From Ursus arctos (lineage: Eukaryota; Chordata; Mammalia; Carnivora; Ursidae), in assembly GCF_023065955.2 (NCBI RefSeq), contig NW_026622952.1:32412313-32476312 (forward strand): a stretch of DNA of 64,000 bases. Direction: 5' to 3'. The notes under the pieces were generated by a model. The model did not search any database, had not been told where the DNA came from, and saw nothing but the letters and a program-made list of their open reading frames with translations. This document shows positions 12,162-24,134 of this stretch, in pieces. Both the position numbers and the translations under genes were made by a program. Position 1 is the stretch's first letter. Every line of letters begins with the position of its first letter.

Positions 12162-12612
12162 CTGACAACTTATCCATTCATCCATCGATGAACACTTAGG
12201 TTGTTTCCCTGTCTTAGCTATCATAAGTAATGCTTCAATGATAATGGGGGTGCACATAACCTTTTCAGGTTAGTCTTTCTGCCTTCTTTGGATAAATACC
12301 CGAAAGTGGAGTTGCAGCATCATCTAGTTGTATTAATTTTTTGAGGAACTTCCATATTTCAATAGTGGCTGCGCTAATTTACATTCACACCAACAGTGCA
12401 CAAGGATTCCCAGTTTTCCACATCCGTGTCGACGCTTCTTACTTCTTGCCTTTTTATTACTAGCGATCTTAACAGGTGAGAGGTGATTGTACTTTGCATT
12501 TCCCTGAAGATTAATAATGTTGAACGTTATTTTTTCATTTACCTATTGGCTATCTGTATGTCTTCATTGGAAAAAAATATTCTGCCCAGTTTTAAATCAG
12601 ATTGTATGTTGG

Positions 12613-12833
12613 GGGGCGCCTGGGTGGCTCAGTCGTTAAGCGTCTGCCTCCGGCTCAGGGCGTGCTCCCAGAGTCCTGGGATCGAGCCCCGCATCAGGCT
12701 CCCTGCTCTCCTGGGAGCCTGCTTCTTCCTCTCCCACTCCCCCTGCTTGTGTTTCCTCTCTCGCTGGCTGTCTCTCTCTCTCTCTCTGTCAAATAAATAA
12801 ATAAAATTTTTAAAAATAAATAAATAAAAGAAA
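12613..12833 (+). mobile_element. Carnivore SINEC nested in L1
   Basis: The copy is full-length with a long compound tail of AAATAAATAAATAAAATTTTT followed by more AAATAAAT units. The duplication AGATTGTATGTTGG lies at 12599-12612 and 12834-12847 and interrupts L1 sequence, which resumes directly after it. The body has the TCCCACTCCCCCTGCTTGTG form. Confidence 0.96.
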
Positions 12834-13471
12834 AGATTGTATGTTGGTTTTTGCTATTGAGTTGTATGAGTTCTTTATATATTTTGGATTTTAGCCCCTT
12901 ATCAGATATATGATGTACAAATATATCTTCAATTCAGTAGGTTTACCTTCTCATTTTGTTGTTAGTTTCCTTTGCGATGCAGAAGAATTTTAGTGTGATG
13001 TTGTCCTACTTGCTTATTTTTGCTTTTGTTGCTTTTGCTTTTAGTGTCAGATTAAAAAAAAAAAAATCATCACCAAGGCCATTGTGAGGGAGCTTACCAT
13101 CTGTATTTTCTTCCAGGAGTTTTGTGGTTTCAGGTCTTACATTCAAGTCTTCAGTCTAGTTTGAGTTAGTTTTTGTGTATGATGTAAGAGTTTCATTCTT
13201 TCACATGTAGCTCTTCAGTTTTTCCAGCAGCATTTACTGAAGAAGTGGTCTTTCCCCATTGTATACTCTTGATTCCTTTGTCATAAATTAATTGACCGTA
13301 GAGTGCCGGTTTATTTCTGGGCTGTCCATTGTGTTCCGTGGATCTGTGTATCTGTTTTTATGCTGGTATCACCCTGTCTTAATTACTATAGCTTCGTAAT
13401 ATTGTTTGAAGTCAGGGAGCATGATGCCACCTGCTTCGTTCTTTCTCAAAATGGCTTTAACTTCTGGGTTT

Positions 13472-13477
<6 letters not shown>

Positions 13478-13506
<29 letters not shown>
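13478..13506 (+). repeat. Poly-T run inside L1 ORF2
   Basis: A run of about 30 T residues sits where other L1 copies have only a short T-rich stretch, with a second T run at 13542-13556. Both look like homopolymer expansions. Assembly length here is likely unreliable. Confidence 0.8.
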
Positions 13507-13511
<5 letters not shown>

Positions 13512-13747
13512 TTGTAGTTCGTTCCATACAAATTTTAGGATTTTTTTTTTTTTTTTGTATTTCTTTGAAAAATACCATTGGAATTTTGATAGGGATTCCA
13601 CTGAATCTGCAGATTACTTTACATAGTATGGAACTCTTAACAATATTGATTTTTCCAATCCATGATCATGGTCTAACTTTCCATTTATTTGTGTCATCCT
13701 TGATTAATTAATATCATGTAGTTTTCAATATACAGGTTTTCACCTCC

Positions 13748-13938
13748 TTTTTTTTGAAAGATTTTATTTATTTAACAGAGAGAACGAGAGAGCACAAGCA
13801 GAGGGAGCAGTAGAGGGAGAAGGAGAAGCAGGCTCCCCACTGATCAGGGAGCCCGATGTGGGGCCTGATCCCAGGACCCTAGGATCATGACCTGAGCCAA
13901 AGGCAGATGCTCAACAATCTGAGCCATGCAGGTGCCCC
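13748..13938 (-). mobile_element. Carnivore SINEC nested in L1, minus strand
   Basis: The AAAGATTTTATTTATTTAAC tail and a diverged GAGCCATGCAGGTGCCCC head are seen on the plus strand in reverse order. The duplication AGGTTTTCACCTCC (13734-13747) and AGGTTTCCACCTCC (13939-13952) differ at one base. L1 sequence continues on each side. Confidence 0.93.
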
Positions 13939-15229
13939 AGGTTTCCACCTCCTTGATTAAATTTACTTTTGGTATTTTATTTTTGATGCAATTGCAAATT
14001 GGGGTTTTGTTTGTTTTTCTTTTAGTTGATTATTTGTATATAGAAATACAACAGAGTTTTGTGTATTGATTTTGTGTTCTGCACCTTTACTGAATTTATT
14101 AGTTCTAACAGAATCTTTTAAGGGAGCCTTAAGGGTTGTTGTTGTTTTTTTTTTTAAATATATGCATAATGTCATTTCATCTGCAATTAGTGACAGTTTT
14201 ACTTTTTCTTTTCCAATTTGGATGCCTTTTATTTCTTATCTAGTTTCTCCTGGCTAGGACTTCCAATACTATGTTGAAGAGAAGTGGTGAAAGTAGGCAT
14301 CCTCTTGTTCCTGATCTTAGAGGAAAAGCTTCCAGCTTTTTACTATTATAATGTTAGCTGTGGGCTTGTCATATGTGATTTAATATGTTGAGGTGTGTTT
14401 CCTCTATATCCACTTTGTTGAAAGTTTTTATCATAAATGGATGTTGAATTTTATCAAATTGAGGTGATCATATTATTTTTATCTTTTGCTAGTGTGGTAT
14501 ATCATACTGATTTGCAGATGTTGAACCATCCTTGTATCCATGAAGTAAATCCTGCTTGATCATGGTGTGTGATCATTTCAATGTATTGTTGAGTTTGGTT
14601 TGCTGATACTTTGGTGAGGACTTACGCATCTGTGTTCATTAGGGATATTGGCCCATAATTTTCATTTCTTGTAGCATCTTTGTCTGATTTTTGTGTCAGA
14701 GGTATGGTGGCCTTATAAAATGAGTTTTGTAAGATTGTCCTCCTCTTCTACTTTTTGGAAGAGTTCAGGAAGAATTGGTCTTAATTATTCTTTGAATATT
14801 TGGTAGAATTCAGCACTGAAGCTGTTTCCTGGGCTTATGTTTGTTGCGAGGTTTTGATTACTGATTCAATCTCCTTACTAGTAAATAGTCTATTCAGACT
14901 TCCTGTTTCGTCATGATTCAGTCTTGGTAGGTTGTAATTTTCTGAGAATTTATCCTTTTCTTTTAGGTTGTCTAAGATTCCATTTTTAAAGAAAAGAGGA
15001 AGAGAATGGGTATTGAGAGGACTTTCTGTCAAATAAGCGAGGCATAATTATTAATAATTAACATAAATTGTTGTAGTCTAGAGTCACCTTGAAAAACAGT
15101 GCCATGTTTCTCTTTTATGTCTAAGCTTAGACATCTTTCTAGAATGCTTTTAATTAGTTCCACTTTATACACTAATTCCTGCTTAGTTTTTGGTATTTCT
15201 CTAAGATAAATATTTCCCAAAGAAACTTT

Positions 15230-15480
15230 TATTGACACCTAGGTTATTATCCATCGTAATGGCTTTAGCAATCCTGTGGTGCACTTCCTTAAGAGCCTGC
15301 ACATGTCCACTTGGTTCCAGCTGTCGTAATGTCTTTTAATTGTTTCTTTCTATATCTCTGTTCTCCTATTCTCTAAGAACCTTCAGGCAAGGACTATTTT
15401 ATTCTTTCTACTCCTAGACCAAGACCTAGTATATAATATCACCCAGATACTTTTTAAATGAATACATTAATGAATACATA
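15230..15480 (+). mobile_element. L2 LINE 3' fragment
   Basis: The block at 15390-15475 follows the L2 3' end: a 'caggcaaggactatttt' stretch, 'cctagaccaagacctagtat', then a TTAAATGAATACATTAATGA tail. The upstream part to about 15230 is more diverged and fits L2 only loosely. Confidence 0.6.
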
Positions 15481-16190
15481 AATGAGGTTGCTCTGAGGTA
15501 TTCCAGAATATTCACTTCAGTGCAGTGGGATCCCAGGCATGGAAATGTACCTGCCACAGACTTTCAGCTTCAGAACTAAAGGCCAGCGTTATCTCATTAA
15601 TGAGCACATTTTGTTCTTGATACTTAGTACACAGAGTCCCATATCACTCAGAAATGCTAAATAAATGAAATTAAAGGAAAAGAGGACATATTTTCAGGGG
15701 CTGAGCACAGAAGTGAGCAGTTGTGCCCAGCTTTGCACTGCACACCTTTGGAAGGTGCCATTCACGGGGACTATAAACTTGTACAGTGCCAGTTTGCACA
15801 AATACATTGGCCCTAGATTGTAAGTTAAGTGATTTTAGCTTTGTTACACAAAAAAATAAATTGTTAAAAGAAGCATATTAAAAATATGAAATATTTTATC
15901 AAAATGGTTCTTATAAAGTGAATATACTTTCTCTGTTTAAATATTATAAGGGATTAAATATAGCACAGTGAGAAATAAAGTGTCTATGATAATTAGTGTC
16001 ATTTATAATTTTGCTTTGAAAACCTAGTGTATTTATTCTTTATATGTTAAGTAGAGAGAGAAAGACATATAAAAGAAAAGGAACATTTAATGCAACAATT
16101 TTCAAGTACAAAAAAACTAGGTATAAATAGAAAGTTTATGAAAACAAAGTTGTATGATAAAATGTAATCTAATTATAATCCTTTGTGTAT
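15481..16190. other. Unique sequence, no gene seen
   Basis: No recognisable gene or repeat. Sequence is AT-rich, notably from 15840 to 16160. Confidence 0.45.
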
Positions 16191-16195
16191 GCATG

Positions 16196-16237
16196 TGTAT
16201 ATATTGTATATATGTGTATACACATATATACACACAC

Positions 16238-16284
<47 letters not shown>

Positions 16285-16303
16285 CACACACATACATACA
16301 CAC
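16196..16303. repeat. (TA)n/(CA)n compound microsatellite, palindromic
   Basis: Alternating GTATATA, CACATATATA and CACACA units run for over 100 bp. The purine-pyrimidine alternation and several nested palindromes could adopt cruciform or Z-DNA-like structures. This is inference from the sequence pattern only. Confidence 0.9.
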
Positions 16304-16309
16304 CTGTAG

Positions 16310-18670
16310 TACGTGTCATACAGGTCCTCAGTAAGTGGTAACTTTTTTTTTGAGTGTTATAAATGTCGGATTAGTGTATATTATAATTCAAATGTTACAA
16401 AAACAAAGTAATGTTCTAGGACGGTGCCATCAGGTAGAACGTTGTATGATGATAAAGATGTCTCTAAGTCTGAACAGTGCAACCCAGTAACTGCTAGCAC
16501 TCGTGGCTATTGACTACTTAATGTGACCAGGACAATTGAAGAATTGCCTTTCTCATTAATTTAAATTTAAAATAGCCCTAGATGGCTAGTGGATAATGTA
16601 GTGCTAAAAGGTTCTGTAAAAACTATCTTTGAAAGTTACTCATTTTAATTCAGCGTAAGAATTAAACATCTTGCATGCATTTTTAAGATATTACTGAAAT
16701 CAGTTTGAAGTTGTGCTTGGACATAGATCATGTGATTTCATTTTGTAATCCATGGTATTTTGTAAAAAAAAAAAATCAAGTGATTTTTTTAGTGTTCTCT
16801 TTAGTGTTAAAAGCTACTGTATCTTAGGGGTCCTGCTATTTTAAAAATTCCACCCACAATTGATATAATGAAATAAGAATGTTATGTACCCATTATATTT
16901 TGAATAATATGCTACCACACTGTGATTCCATACTGAAATTCATACCTATTTACATTATTCTGAAATCCCAGGTTTGGGAGCAGGAAAATAAGCCTTTTAG
17001 GATAAGACTTCAAGAAAACAGTCGTGTTATTGGTTTATAAAATACTGTGCTTGAATGGAACGATTTAGTTGTTAATGGGGGAAATTTTAATATAGTCACA
17101 CTGCGTTTTAGACTAAATTCAAAGTGATTTTTCACTATAGAAATGCCTTATCTTAAACAGTGAACAACCTCAGGCAGATTAGATTAAAATCTAAAGCATT
17201 AAATGATTAGCAGATAGTAAGCAGCTGGTAACAAACATAGGTACTATGTCTTACTGCTTCCTGTGATAGAGGTACAATCAGATGGAAAGCAAATAGGAAA
17301 ATGCATATTAGGTGCCTGGTTTAAAAAAAAAACAACTGTCTGCAATCAGTTACAGCTGACTGCAACAAAAATTAGTTTCCTGGGATCAAAGGAAATGAAC
17401 GGCTGACCAGGGCAACCAGAATATCCCACAGTGTGTTAAATATTTATTACCAAGACACTTTGCCCAAAACAATCTGAATCCTGGCATATTTCCACTAAAA
17501 TAGCTCATCAGTAATTAATTTGGCATGTCATTTTGCATAAAATTAGTAATTAATATTAGTCTCTGTGCATTACACTGAACGTTTTTCACCGAAGGATTCA
17601 ATCTTCCTCCCTTCAGGAACATGATAGAACAGCCATTTTCCGTTTTGTTTCGAACTCAGGCCATCTATTAAAAAGAAAGAAAGAAGAAAAAGCATTGCAA
17701 TCTCCATGAAAGAGGCATCAAAGTTTATAGACTCGATTTATTTGAGGTTTTTCAAGGTTATTGCATTTTTTTCCCTTCCACTACTTGATATCTTGAGGAC
17801 TGAAATACAAGTGGATCTCTAGACCAGTCCCAGAGCTTTAATGAACTATTAAGGCATGTTCATGATATTTTCTGGTCTTTAAATGGGTCTCTTTCAAAGT
17901 TTAACAAGTTATAAATGGAACCTCTGCAAAATGCATCATTTTACATGGGCCATTTTCCTCATCTTTTAAAATTAATCCCTTTTCTAAATAAGAACACCAT
18001 TATAAGCAGAGAAAATGGCTGTATTAGGTGATCCTGCTGTCATAAATACCTCCACCTGTCACCTTTTATAAGATTTAGCAAAATCACTTAGTAAGCATTA
18101 TATGCTTTATAGACTTTAGTTTCAAGGAGTACAGTATTGTACTTAATCCAATTATTCGAAGTAAAGTACTGTGTGCCTACATAAAAAAAAGCATGCCCAA
18201 CTAATTGTTGATTTCCATCTCTTGGTGATATTTCCTTTCAGATCAATCTTTGGAGGCTACATTTAGCTAAGGGTGATTTCAACAAAGTTTCTTTCTGTGG
18301 TTCCTTTTTGTCTGCACTTTGCTCCAAATCTACTTTATGGGGAATTCTGTTAAAAGAAGAAAATCTTTATGTAGTTTTATTTGAGTTTGTTTCTGTTCTC
18401 GAAAGGCATGGGGTTAAAGCACCAACCAAAGATCATTGCCCACATAATTGTCCTGCCCCTGTACTCCTTCTGTTGTTGCCCCAGATTCCCCCCGCCTTCT
18501 TAGAATATCTGGTCATTGTTTGTGCTATCCCTTTCCTTGCCCTCTTCCATTTCTCTCTTCTGAGGTGGCACCAGGCAGAGAGAAGCTGTCTGGAAGGTAG
18601 AGAAATATTAATAGTACAACCACAACTACATCTCAACTTCTAATGATGTTGCTGCTTTCTGACAAATGTT
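16310..18670. other. Unique sequence, candidate conserved non-coding
   Basis: No gene or assigned repeat. The part from 17330 to 17720 has an enhancer-like look: AGTAATTAAT occurs twice (17510-17519 and 17545-17554), TTTTGCATAA lies between them, and another run TTAATATTAG follows. Conservation cannot be judged from one sequence. Confidence 0.4.
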
Positions 18671-18679
18671 TTTTATTCT

Positions 18680-18875
18680 ATCTGGACTGGGCACTGAATT
18701 AAGCACTTAGATTTTTGTTATCTCATTGAGTCCAACAGCAATCTTGCAGATAATCTGCTAGTATCCCCATTTTTTAATTGAAGAAACAGGCAAAATTAGA
18801 AATCACTTGCTCAAGACCGTATAGCAATTAAGGAAGTTGGGATTCTAAATTACGTCTGTTTAATTCCACATATGT
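18680..18875 (-). mobile_element. MIR SINE relic
   Basis: On the plus strand it follows reverse MIR: 'ctgggcactgaattaagcac', ATCTCATTGAGTCCAACAGC, CCCCATTTTTTAATTGAAGA, then CACTTGCTCAAGACCGTATA. This is an ancient mammalian-wide SINE with high divergence. Confidence 0.8.
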
Positions 18876-19001
18876 GTGTCTATTTATAAATGTTTGTGCA
18901 TCTTTTATAGATACGTAACAAATTTAAATATAGTATGTGCAAATTTATAAGCATAAATAAAACTAAATGTTTATATGTAAATATACGCTTTGTACCATAT
19001 A

Positions 19002-19043
19002 TAAACATTTGCAAACATTTGTAAATATATATGCAAATGTTTA
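19002..19043. repeat. AT-rich inverted repeat, 12-bp perfect arms
   Basis: TAAACATTTGCA at 19002-19013 pairs perfectly with TGCAAATGTTTA at 19032-19043 across an 18-nt loop. The right arm includes the octamer ATGCAAAT (19031-19038), a POU-factor word, though chance occurrence is common in AT-rich DNA. Confidence 0.8.
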
Positions 19044-19049
19044 CAAATA

Positions 19050-20175
19050 CCTACACATGTGGAATTATAGTAATAACCTGTCTTTCTTCATCCTGTATAT
19101 AATGCAATGTCATTTTATACCCCGATAACTCCTTTAATGAAAAAAAAATCGAGTAATTCTAAATTAATGGTATCCTATCTTCTTTTGGTCATTTTCTTAA
19201 AAAAAAAAAAAAAAGCAACAATAAAATTATCTGCCTCTTGTTTAGGAAACTCTTACTAATTTTTCCCCAGCCAAATACTGGCCATTTCTTCCAAGGCCAG
19301 ACCTATTTCATTTGTGGAGATCATCCAGCTGTGACTTTCCTGCCCCAGCCTGCTACTCTCACCTCTGCACGCTGCCCAGCCTTGCCACAGTCCCGTGCTT
19401 CTTCCTTCCCCTTACACTTGCTTTCTCTGTCCCCTATTGGACTGCAATGTTTTCTGTATTTTTAGATCTGCACCCTCTGTTCCTTCCAAGCTGATAATTA
19501 GTTAACTTGAGAACATGTTTTATATGGGTATATACCAATATCCTCCACATGTTAGAAAACAGCAGGAGCCAAATAAGTCAATACCCAAATTGTAAATAGT
19601 AAGCAAGCACAGGATCAGAGGTCACCTCCGTTCTCCCACTTAAAAAATAGTTTTTTTTTTTTTAAAGGTCTCCAGATACTTGATGATAATAGTTATTAAT
19701 TTTAGATGTTTTAATGGTAATATGTTAGTAAAGAATATTTCATTTAAGAACAGATACTGAATGTAATCTAGTAGAAAGGAGAAGGGGATATTTATGAAAG
19801 AAAGCAAGAGTGGCCATGAGGGATGATTATTGATGCCGGGCGATGGAGCCTAGAGGCTCAGTGTTGTTCTTTCTACCTTTATGTTCATTTGACGTACTTT
19901 GATAATAATTCCCAAGTGTCTTTAAGAGAAAGTACTTAGTGTTTTGCCTTTGATTCCGACTTTATTTAATAGAATCTGTTTTGACTTAATGCCCAGCTTT
20001 TCCTTCCAGCCCTTTCAAGTGAACGTTCTTCCTTATAGTCGGGCAAATGTCTAGTGGTAGAAGATTGTCACATCACTTTATGGAGGTGCAAAAATCAAGT
20101 CAGTCAAACCCCTAGGAATACTCTTGACTGTCTCCTTAATGTGTTAAGAACCTGGAAATGTTTGCTACCCTTCAT
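19050..20175. other. Unique sequence, no gene seen
   Basis: A poly-A run lies at 19199-19214. I found no exon-like or assigned repeat sequence. Part of 19380-19500 could be an eroded L2 tail but I cannot support it well. Confidence 0.4.
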
Positions 20176-20179
20176 ACAA

Positions 20180-20395
20180 ATTGCTACAGCATGCCAGACA
20201 TTGTTCCATGTAATTGATAAATTTTGACTTACTTTGTACAAGGGATCTATGATGTAGCAGGTGGTATTAGCTCCATGCCGCAGTTGAAGAAACTGTAGCA
20301 TGAAGGGGGTATCTTGCCTTGGCCACATAGCTCACAAGTCACAGAGCTGGGATTTGAATCCAAGCTGTCATCATTGGGCCAGATACCCTCTACCC
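20180..20395 (-). mobile_element. MIR SINE relic
   Basis: Reverse MIR pattern is clear: CATGCCAGACATTGTTCCAT, 'gcagttgaagaaactgtagc', GCCACATAGCTCACAAGTCA, CAGAGCTGGGATTTGAATCC. Length is close to a near-complete MIR. Confidence 0.88.
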
Positions 20396-21300
20396 AATAC
20401 TTCCCTCAATACTTCCTCAGTAATACTCGGCCAATCTATTAACTTTCCAACCTAATTTATCTTACCAAATTCCTCTTTAAACCACAGAGCAGATTCAGCA
20501 CCCCACCTTTGTCCTTCGTCACTTCCCAAGTGCCTATCTTTAACTGGCTCTACCAGTACCCACCCTCCTGGAGACTCTGACTTTCCCACAACGGAGAATG
20601 CTATTCACTGATCCTGCGGTGCCTCTGATCTCCTTCCACACGAGGCAGGTGGGCAGAATAAAACTCAAAGGCACACTCACTGATCTTCCACACACCAGCA
20701 GACTCATTTGAATGGCTCTCTGCTCCTGGCTCGACCCACGTGTTCCAGGATCAGTCCAGAGATCTGAGGCACTGCGGGAGGAGCCTGACAATGCAGGACC
20801 CCATGAGCCGGGCTTCTACTCTAAGAAGTTTCCCTAGTTAGAGTACTATCCCTGAAGATCCTGTCACTTGTAAGGGCAGCTTTTGTAACGTGACTGGACT
20901 TCTCGTGCCTGACTCTACTGCACCTAAAATGGAATCAGTATCACATAAGTTAGTTTAGTTAACTTGTTGAACGGTTAATAGTAGTTATGTTTTTTTTTTT
21001 TTTAACTTATGACTAGTTCATGCACTCGGAATTACTTTCCAACATATTGACCAATATATTACCCACTATGCCTGGTATCGCATCATTAGGTTACAAATTG
21101 AACTTAACCAGAAGCCCATGTGGCCTGCTGGGTAGTAAGCTATGTGCTGGGAAATTAAAGTCAAATGGGGGAGTTTGCAGCTTAGATAGAAAACTATCTA
21201 GAAAATGTGTTCTGAGAAGTATGTGCTGAATGTCAACCTTCTAGCAATTGAAGCTTTTAGAAATAAAGCAAGATAAAAAGAATTAAGGGACATATTTCAG
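20396..21300. other. Unassigned sequence, relatively GC-richer part
   Basis: Positions 20500-20830 are richer in G+C than the surroundings and read through in one minus-strand frame of 83 codons (20540-20791). I do not recognise the product or a repeat, and there is no splice context. An old LTR or a chance frame is possible. Confidence 0.35.
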
Positions 21301-21336
21301 TTGCACTCAGTTGTCGATGATGACAACTGAGTGCAA
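21301..21336. repeat. Perfect hairpin, 15-bp arms, 6-nt loop
   Basis: TTGCACTCAGTTGTC at 21301-21315 is followed by the loop GATGAT and then GACAACTGAGTGCAA at 21322-21336, an exact reverse complement. Pairing does not extend usefully beyond the arms, so it is too short for a microRNA precursor. Nearby sequence offers no obvious transposon. Confidence 0.95.
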
Positions 21337-21339
21337 ACT

Positions 21340-23130
21340 TGTGTTTCATAACTGACAAGTCCACTTTTTTGCTCTTTATATTAAATGTCGTCGGGTCGTT
21401 CATTTTTTCAACAAGCAGGTAGTGCCTAGCATGCAGAAACACCTGTACTAATGGTTAGCATCTAGTATCTGAAAGCCCTTCCCTTGAGGACTTCAGGTAT
21501 AAAAGAAAAAGTGGAAATGGCTATTATATATACAAGTGATATAATATAGGAGTATGATTAAATATTTAGGACAAGAGTTAAGACAAAGGTGCCAGCCTGG
21601 AAAGGTGGATACATTCACACTTAGCTAGTATGTTTCCTTTGCATTCTGGTAAAGCAAAAGGTGATATGAATGATAGGGAAGGGACCATTAGCTCTGGGAA
21701 AGATCCAATGAGCGAATGCCCACACAATGTTAAGACTACAAAGTATTAATCAAATCTTAGTTATGATGAGTATATGGGCTTATCAGACTACTGCAGTGGT
21801 TGTTTCTGCTCTTGGAGCCAAGCTATTCCCCAGGAGATTAAGACTCTTGCAAAGGAGATTAAAATCCATTTTCTTTAGACAATAGGGTGTGCATGTGTTA
21901 AGTAGCCATTGGAAAACAAATCAGCTGGATGGTAATTTGGCTTTTCAACATCTGGTACTACTAGTTCTCTCTTCCACCCCTCCCGCCCCCAACTGATGGA
22001 TTGTTTTGCCTTTATATAAAAGCCCGTATGAGTCAGATTTTCCCCTGTGAATTTCATTTACTAGTAGCGTCAAGTACAAATCCTCATTAGACCACAGTGA
22101 TGCACTGTGTAAACCTCTTTAATCACCTAATTGTTTTGCCGGGGAGAAGCAGCTCTAGTAGGAAGAATAAAATTCCTTTAGTGATTACCATAGTATCCGC
22201 TAGCCTTCTAGATTAAGAAGCATCGGAAGAACAGATTCTAAACTCACTGAGAGTACCCATTTTTTATTGGATCTTACCCCCTTTATTTTCTTTGTTTTGC
22301 AAAAGACTCTTTATCTTTCTGAACTGTGTGTGATTAATTATAACATAATGTATTAAGATAGCATTTTTTTTCCTGAGTAAGCTGTATTTCAGAGAGGCTT
22401 TGTGATATATAGATAAGTTTATCTTGACATACAGAATGATTTAGAGACAGAGACAGCAGAGCATCTCAAGAAAAATGCTCTCTATGGCTTACCAGGGAGC
22501 TCGCCGAAATTTATCAAGAACAAAACTAAGGCTACCGTCAAACTCTATATTTCTTTGCCATTTCCAAGCTGTATTAGAAAAGATTTTATTTTATATTTTT
22601 AGCCCATGCCGTATATTCTCTGAATTTTAATACCTTAGATATTTTCCTAATACCTGGGTTATAAAGTGCTGTAGCACTGAGTGAGAAAATAGACAGTCTT
22701 TTAATTGCAGAAAAATTACCCAGTGATGAGGGAAAAAAAAAAAAAAAACAACAACAAAAAAAACCCTAAAACAGTAATTCTAGCTTTAAATTAGTAATGA
22801 TATAAAGAAATAAATTAGACATATAAGATTTCTGTAAAGATAGTTTAAATCAAGTACAGAATGAAATATTCCAAGATCTAAGGTGTGTTAATATAATGAA
22901 ATTATAAACCAACTTTTATCTTGGAAGAAGCACTGTGACAGAACTGAAGGAAGGAATGAGCTAGTGGGTGTGAGACCTTGACTATGCCAATGCTGCAGAC
23001 ACTTAGAAGACAGCAGGTTGATATTGTGGTAGTAAAATGAGACAGGGTGAGTATCTGTCCGGACCCAGCATTTCTTGGTTTTAGGCTTGCAGACTCTCTC
23101 ACTTGCAGGGATAGATCTTGTCTAGGAGAT
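21340..23130. other. Unique sequence, no gene seen
   Basis: An A-rich run with AAC units lies at 22732-22765. No gene or assigned repeat is seen elsewhere in this interval. Confidence 0.45.
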
Positions 23131-23134
23131 GGCA

Positions 23135-23450
23135 GTGCCCTGAATGTTTGTGTCCCTCCAAGATTCATATGTTGCAATGCTAATACCAGCGTGATAGCAT
23201 CAGGGGGTGGAGCCTTTGGGAAGTGATTAGGTCATAAGCTCAAGGCCCTCTCTCACCTTCTCTCTGCCACATGATAATAGAATGGGAAAACGATCATCTG
23301 CAACCCAGAAGAGGGCTCTCACCAGAACCTGACCATGCTGGGAATCTGACCATGCTCTATCTTGGACTTCTAGCCTCCAGAACCTAGAAATTTCTGTCAA
23401 TTATAAGGCTCCCAGTCTGTAGCATTCTGTTACAGCATAGCAGACAAAAA
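23135..23450 (+). mobile_element. MaLR-type LTR (MST/MLT1-like), plus strand
   Basis: It follows the MaLR LTR from start to end: CTGAATGTTTGTGTCCCTCC, 'ggtggagcctttgggaagtg', the CCTCCAGAACC block and the terminal GTCTGTAGCATTCTGTTACA. A local repeat of CTGACCATGCT (near 23325 and 23346) lies inside. The LTR is non-coding and old. Sequence to its right might be a remnant of an internal region, but I cannot show that. Confidence 0.87.
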
Positions 23451-24130
23451 CCTCATGGGAACTCATTCACTTGTCCTGCTGGGTGTACAACTAGAGAAAC
23501 AATCTCATCTTCCTACACAGCTAAGCCCCTGGCCCCTCCCACACACCCCCAGCATTTCATCCAGCACAAAGTCTGCATTCAAGGGCACTTCCGTCTGTGA
23601 GGGGTCTCATGCTCCTCCTGCCATCCTACTGATTCATTGTTAAAGGGCTTTTGGAGCTTGTAAACCAAGGCTGTCAGTAGCTATGGAAAATAGGCAACAC
23701 ACCCGGCAGCTCGAAATTCACTCAAGATATGGAAAGAACTTCCGATCCCAATAAGCCTGTTTGCCAATATCAGGGTATATGCAGAATGATTACTGTTAGA
23801 ATCATTTACTCATAACCGCAGGACCAAAAGCAAAGAACAGGTGTCTTTAGGGAGGGTGTTCAGGCCTGAAAGGAGGCAGGCACTGAGAAATCTGTGAAGA
23901 CAGGTAGAAGGCACTGGAAGGAGCCAGCGTCGAGATCTCTGAACACCACACAGATTTCAGCTTCGGTCCCTCTGGTGGGTATTGTGTTTCATTGTTCCCT
24001 CCCCAAGGCACTGATTTAATGTGAGAAAAATAACTTAAATTGCCCAGTGGCTTCTGTAAGTTCCTGGACACGAGGGCAAGATTTTAGACCTAGAAATACA
24101 CTTAGGTAAAAATATTAACAATCTTTCTCT
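23451..24130. other. Unassigned sequence right of LTR
   Basis: Positions 23485-23545 share about 55 bp with 25862-25918, including 'cctacacagctaagc'. It may be ERV internal remnant or another repeat; I cannot assign it. No gene is seen. Confidence 0.35.
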
Positions 24131-24134
24131 ATGC

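Larger units (their letters stand above)
11350..14978 (-). mobile_element. L1 relic (L1MA-like), 3.6 kb, minus strand
   Basis: The left end (11350-11980) matches an L1 3' UTR on the minus strand. From about 12000 to 14978 the minus strand follows ORF2 backwards, from its C-terminal end into the reverse transcriptase domain. The minus strand near 14270-14325 reads [10 protein letters not shown], matching the conserved RT block GCPLSPLLFN. Nested SINEs at 12613-12833 and 13748-13938, a 30-nt T run, frameshifts and stops show it is dead. It stops at 14978 inside ORF2, so it is 5'-truncated. I infer an old L1MA-like subfamily, older than both SINEs inside it. Confidence 0.92.

Noticed and set aside
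13303..13711. Overlapping frames with Phe/Lys runs
   Set aside because: They arise from poly-T expansion within the L1 relic.
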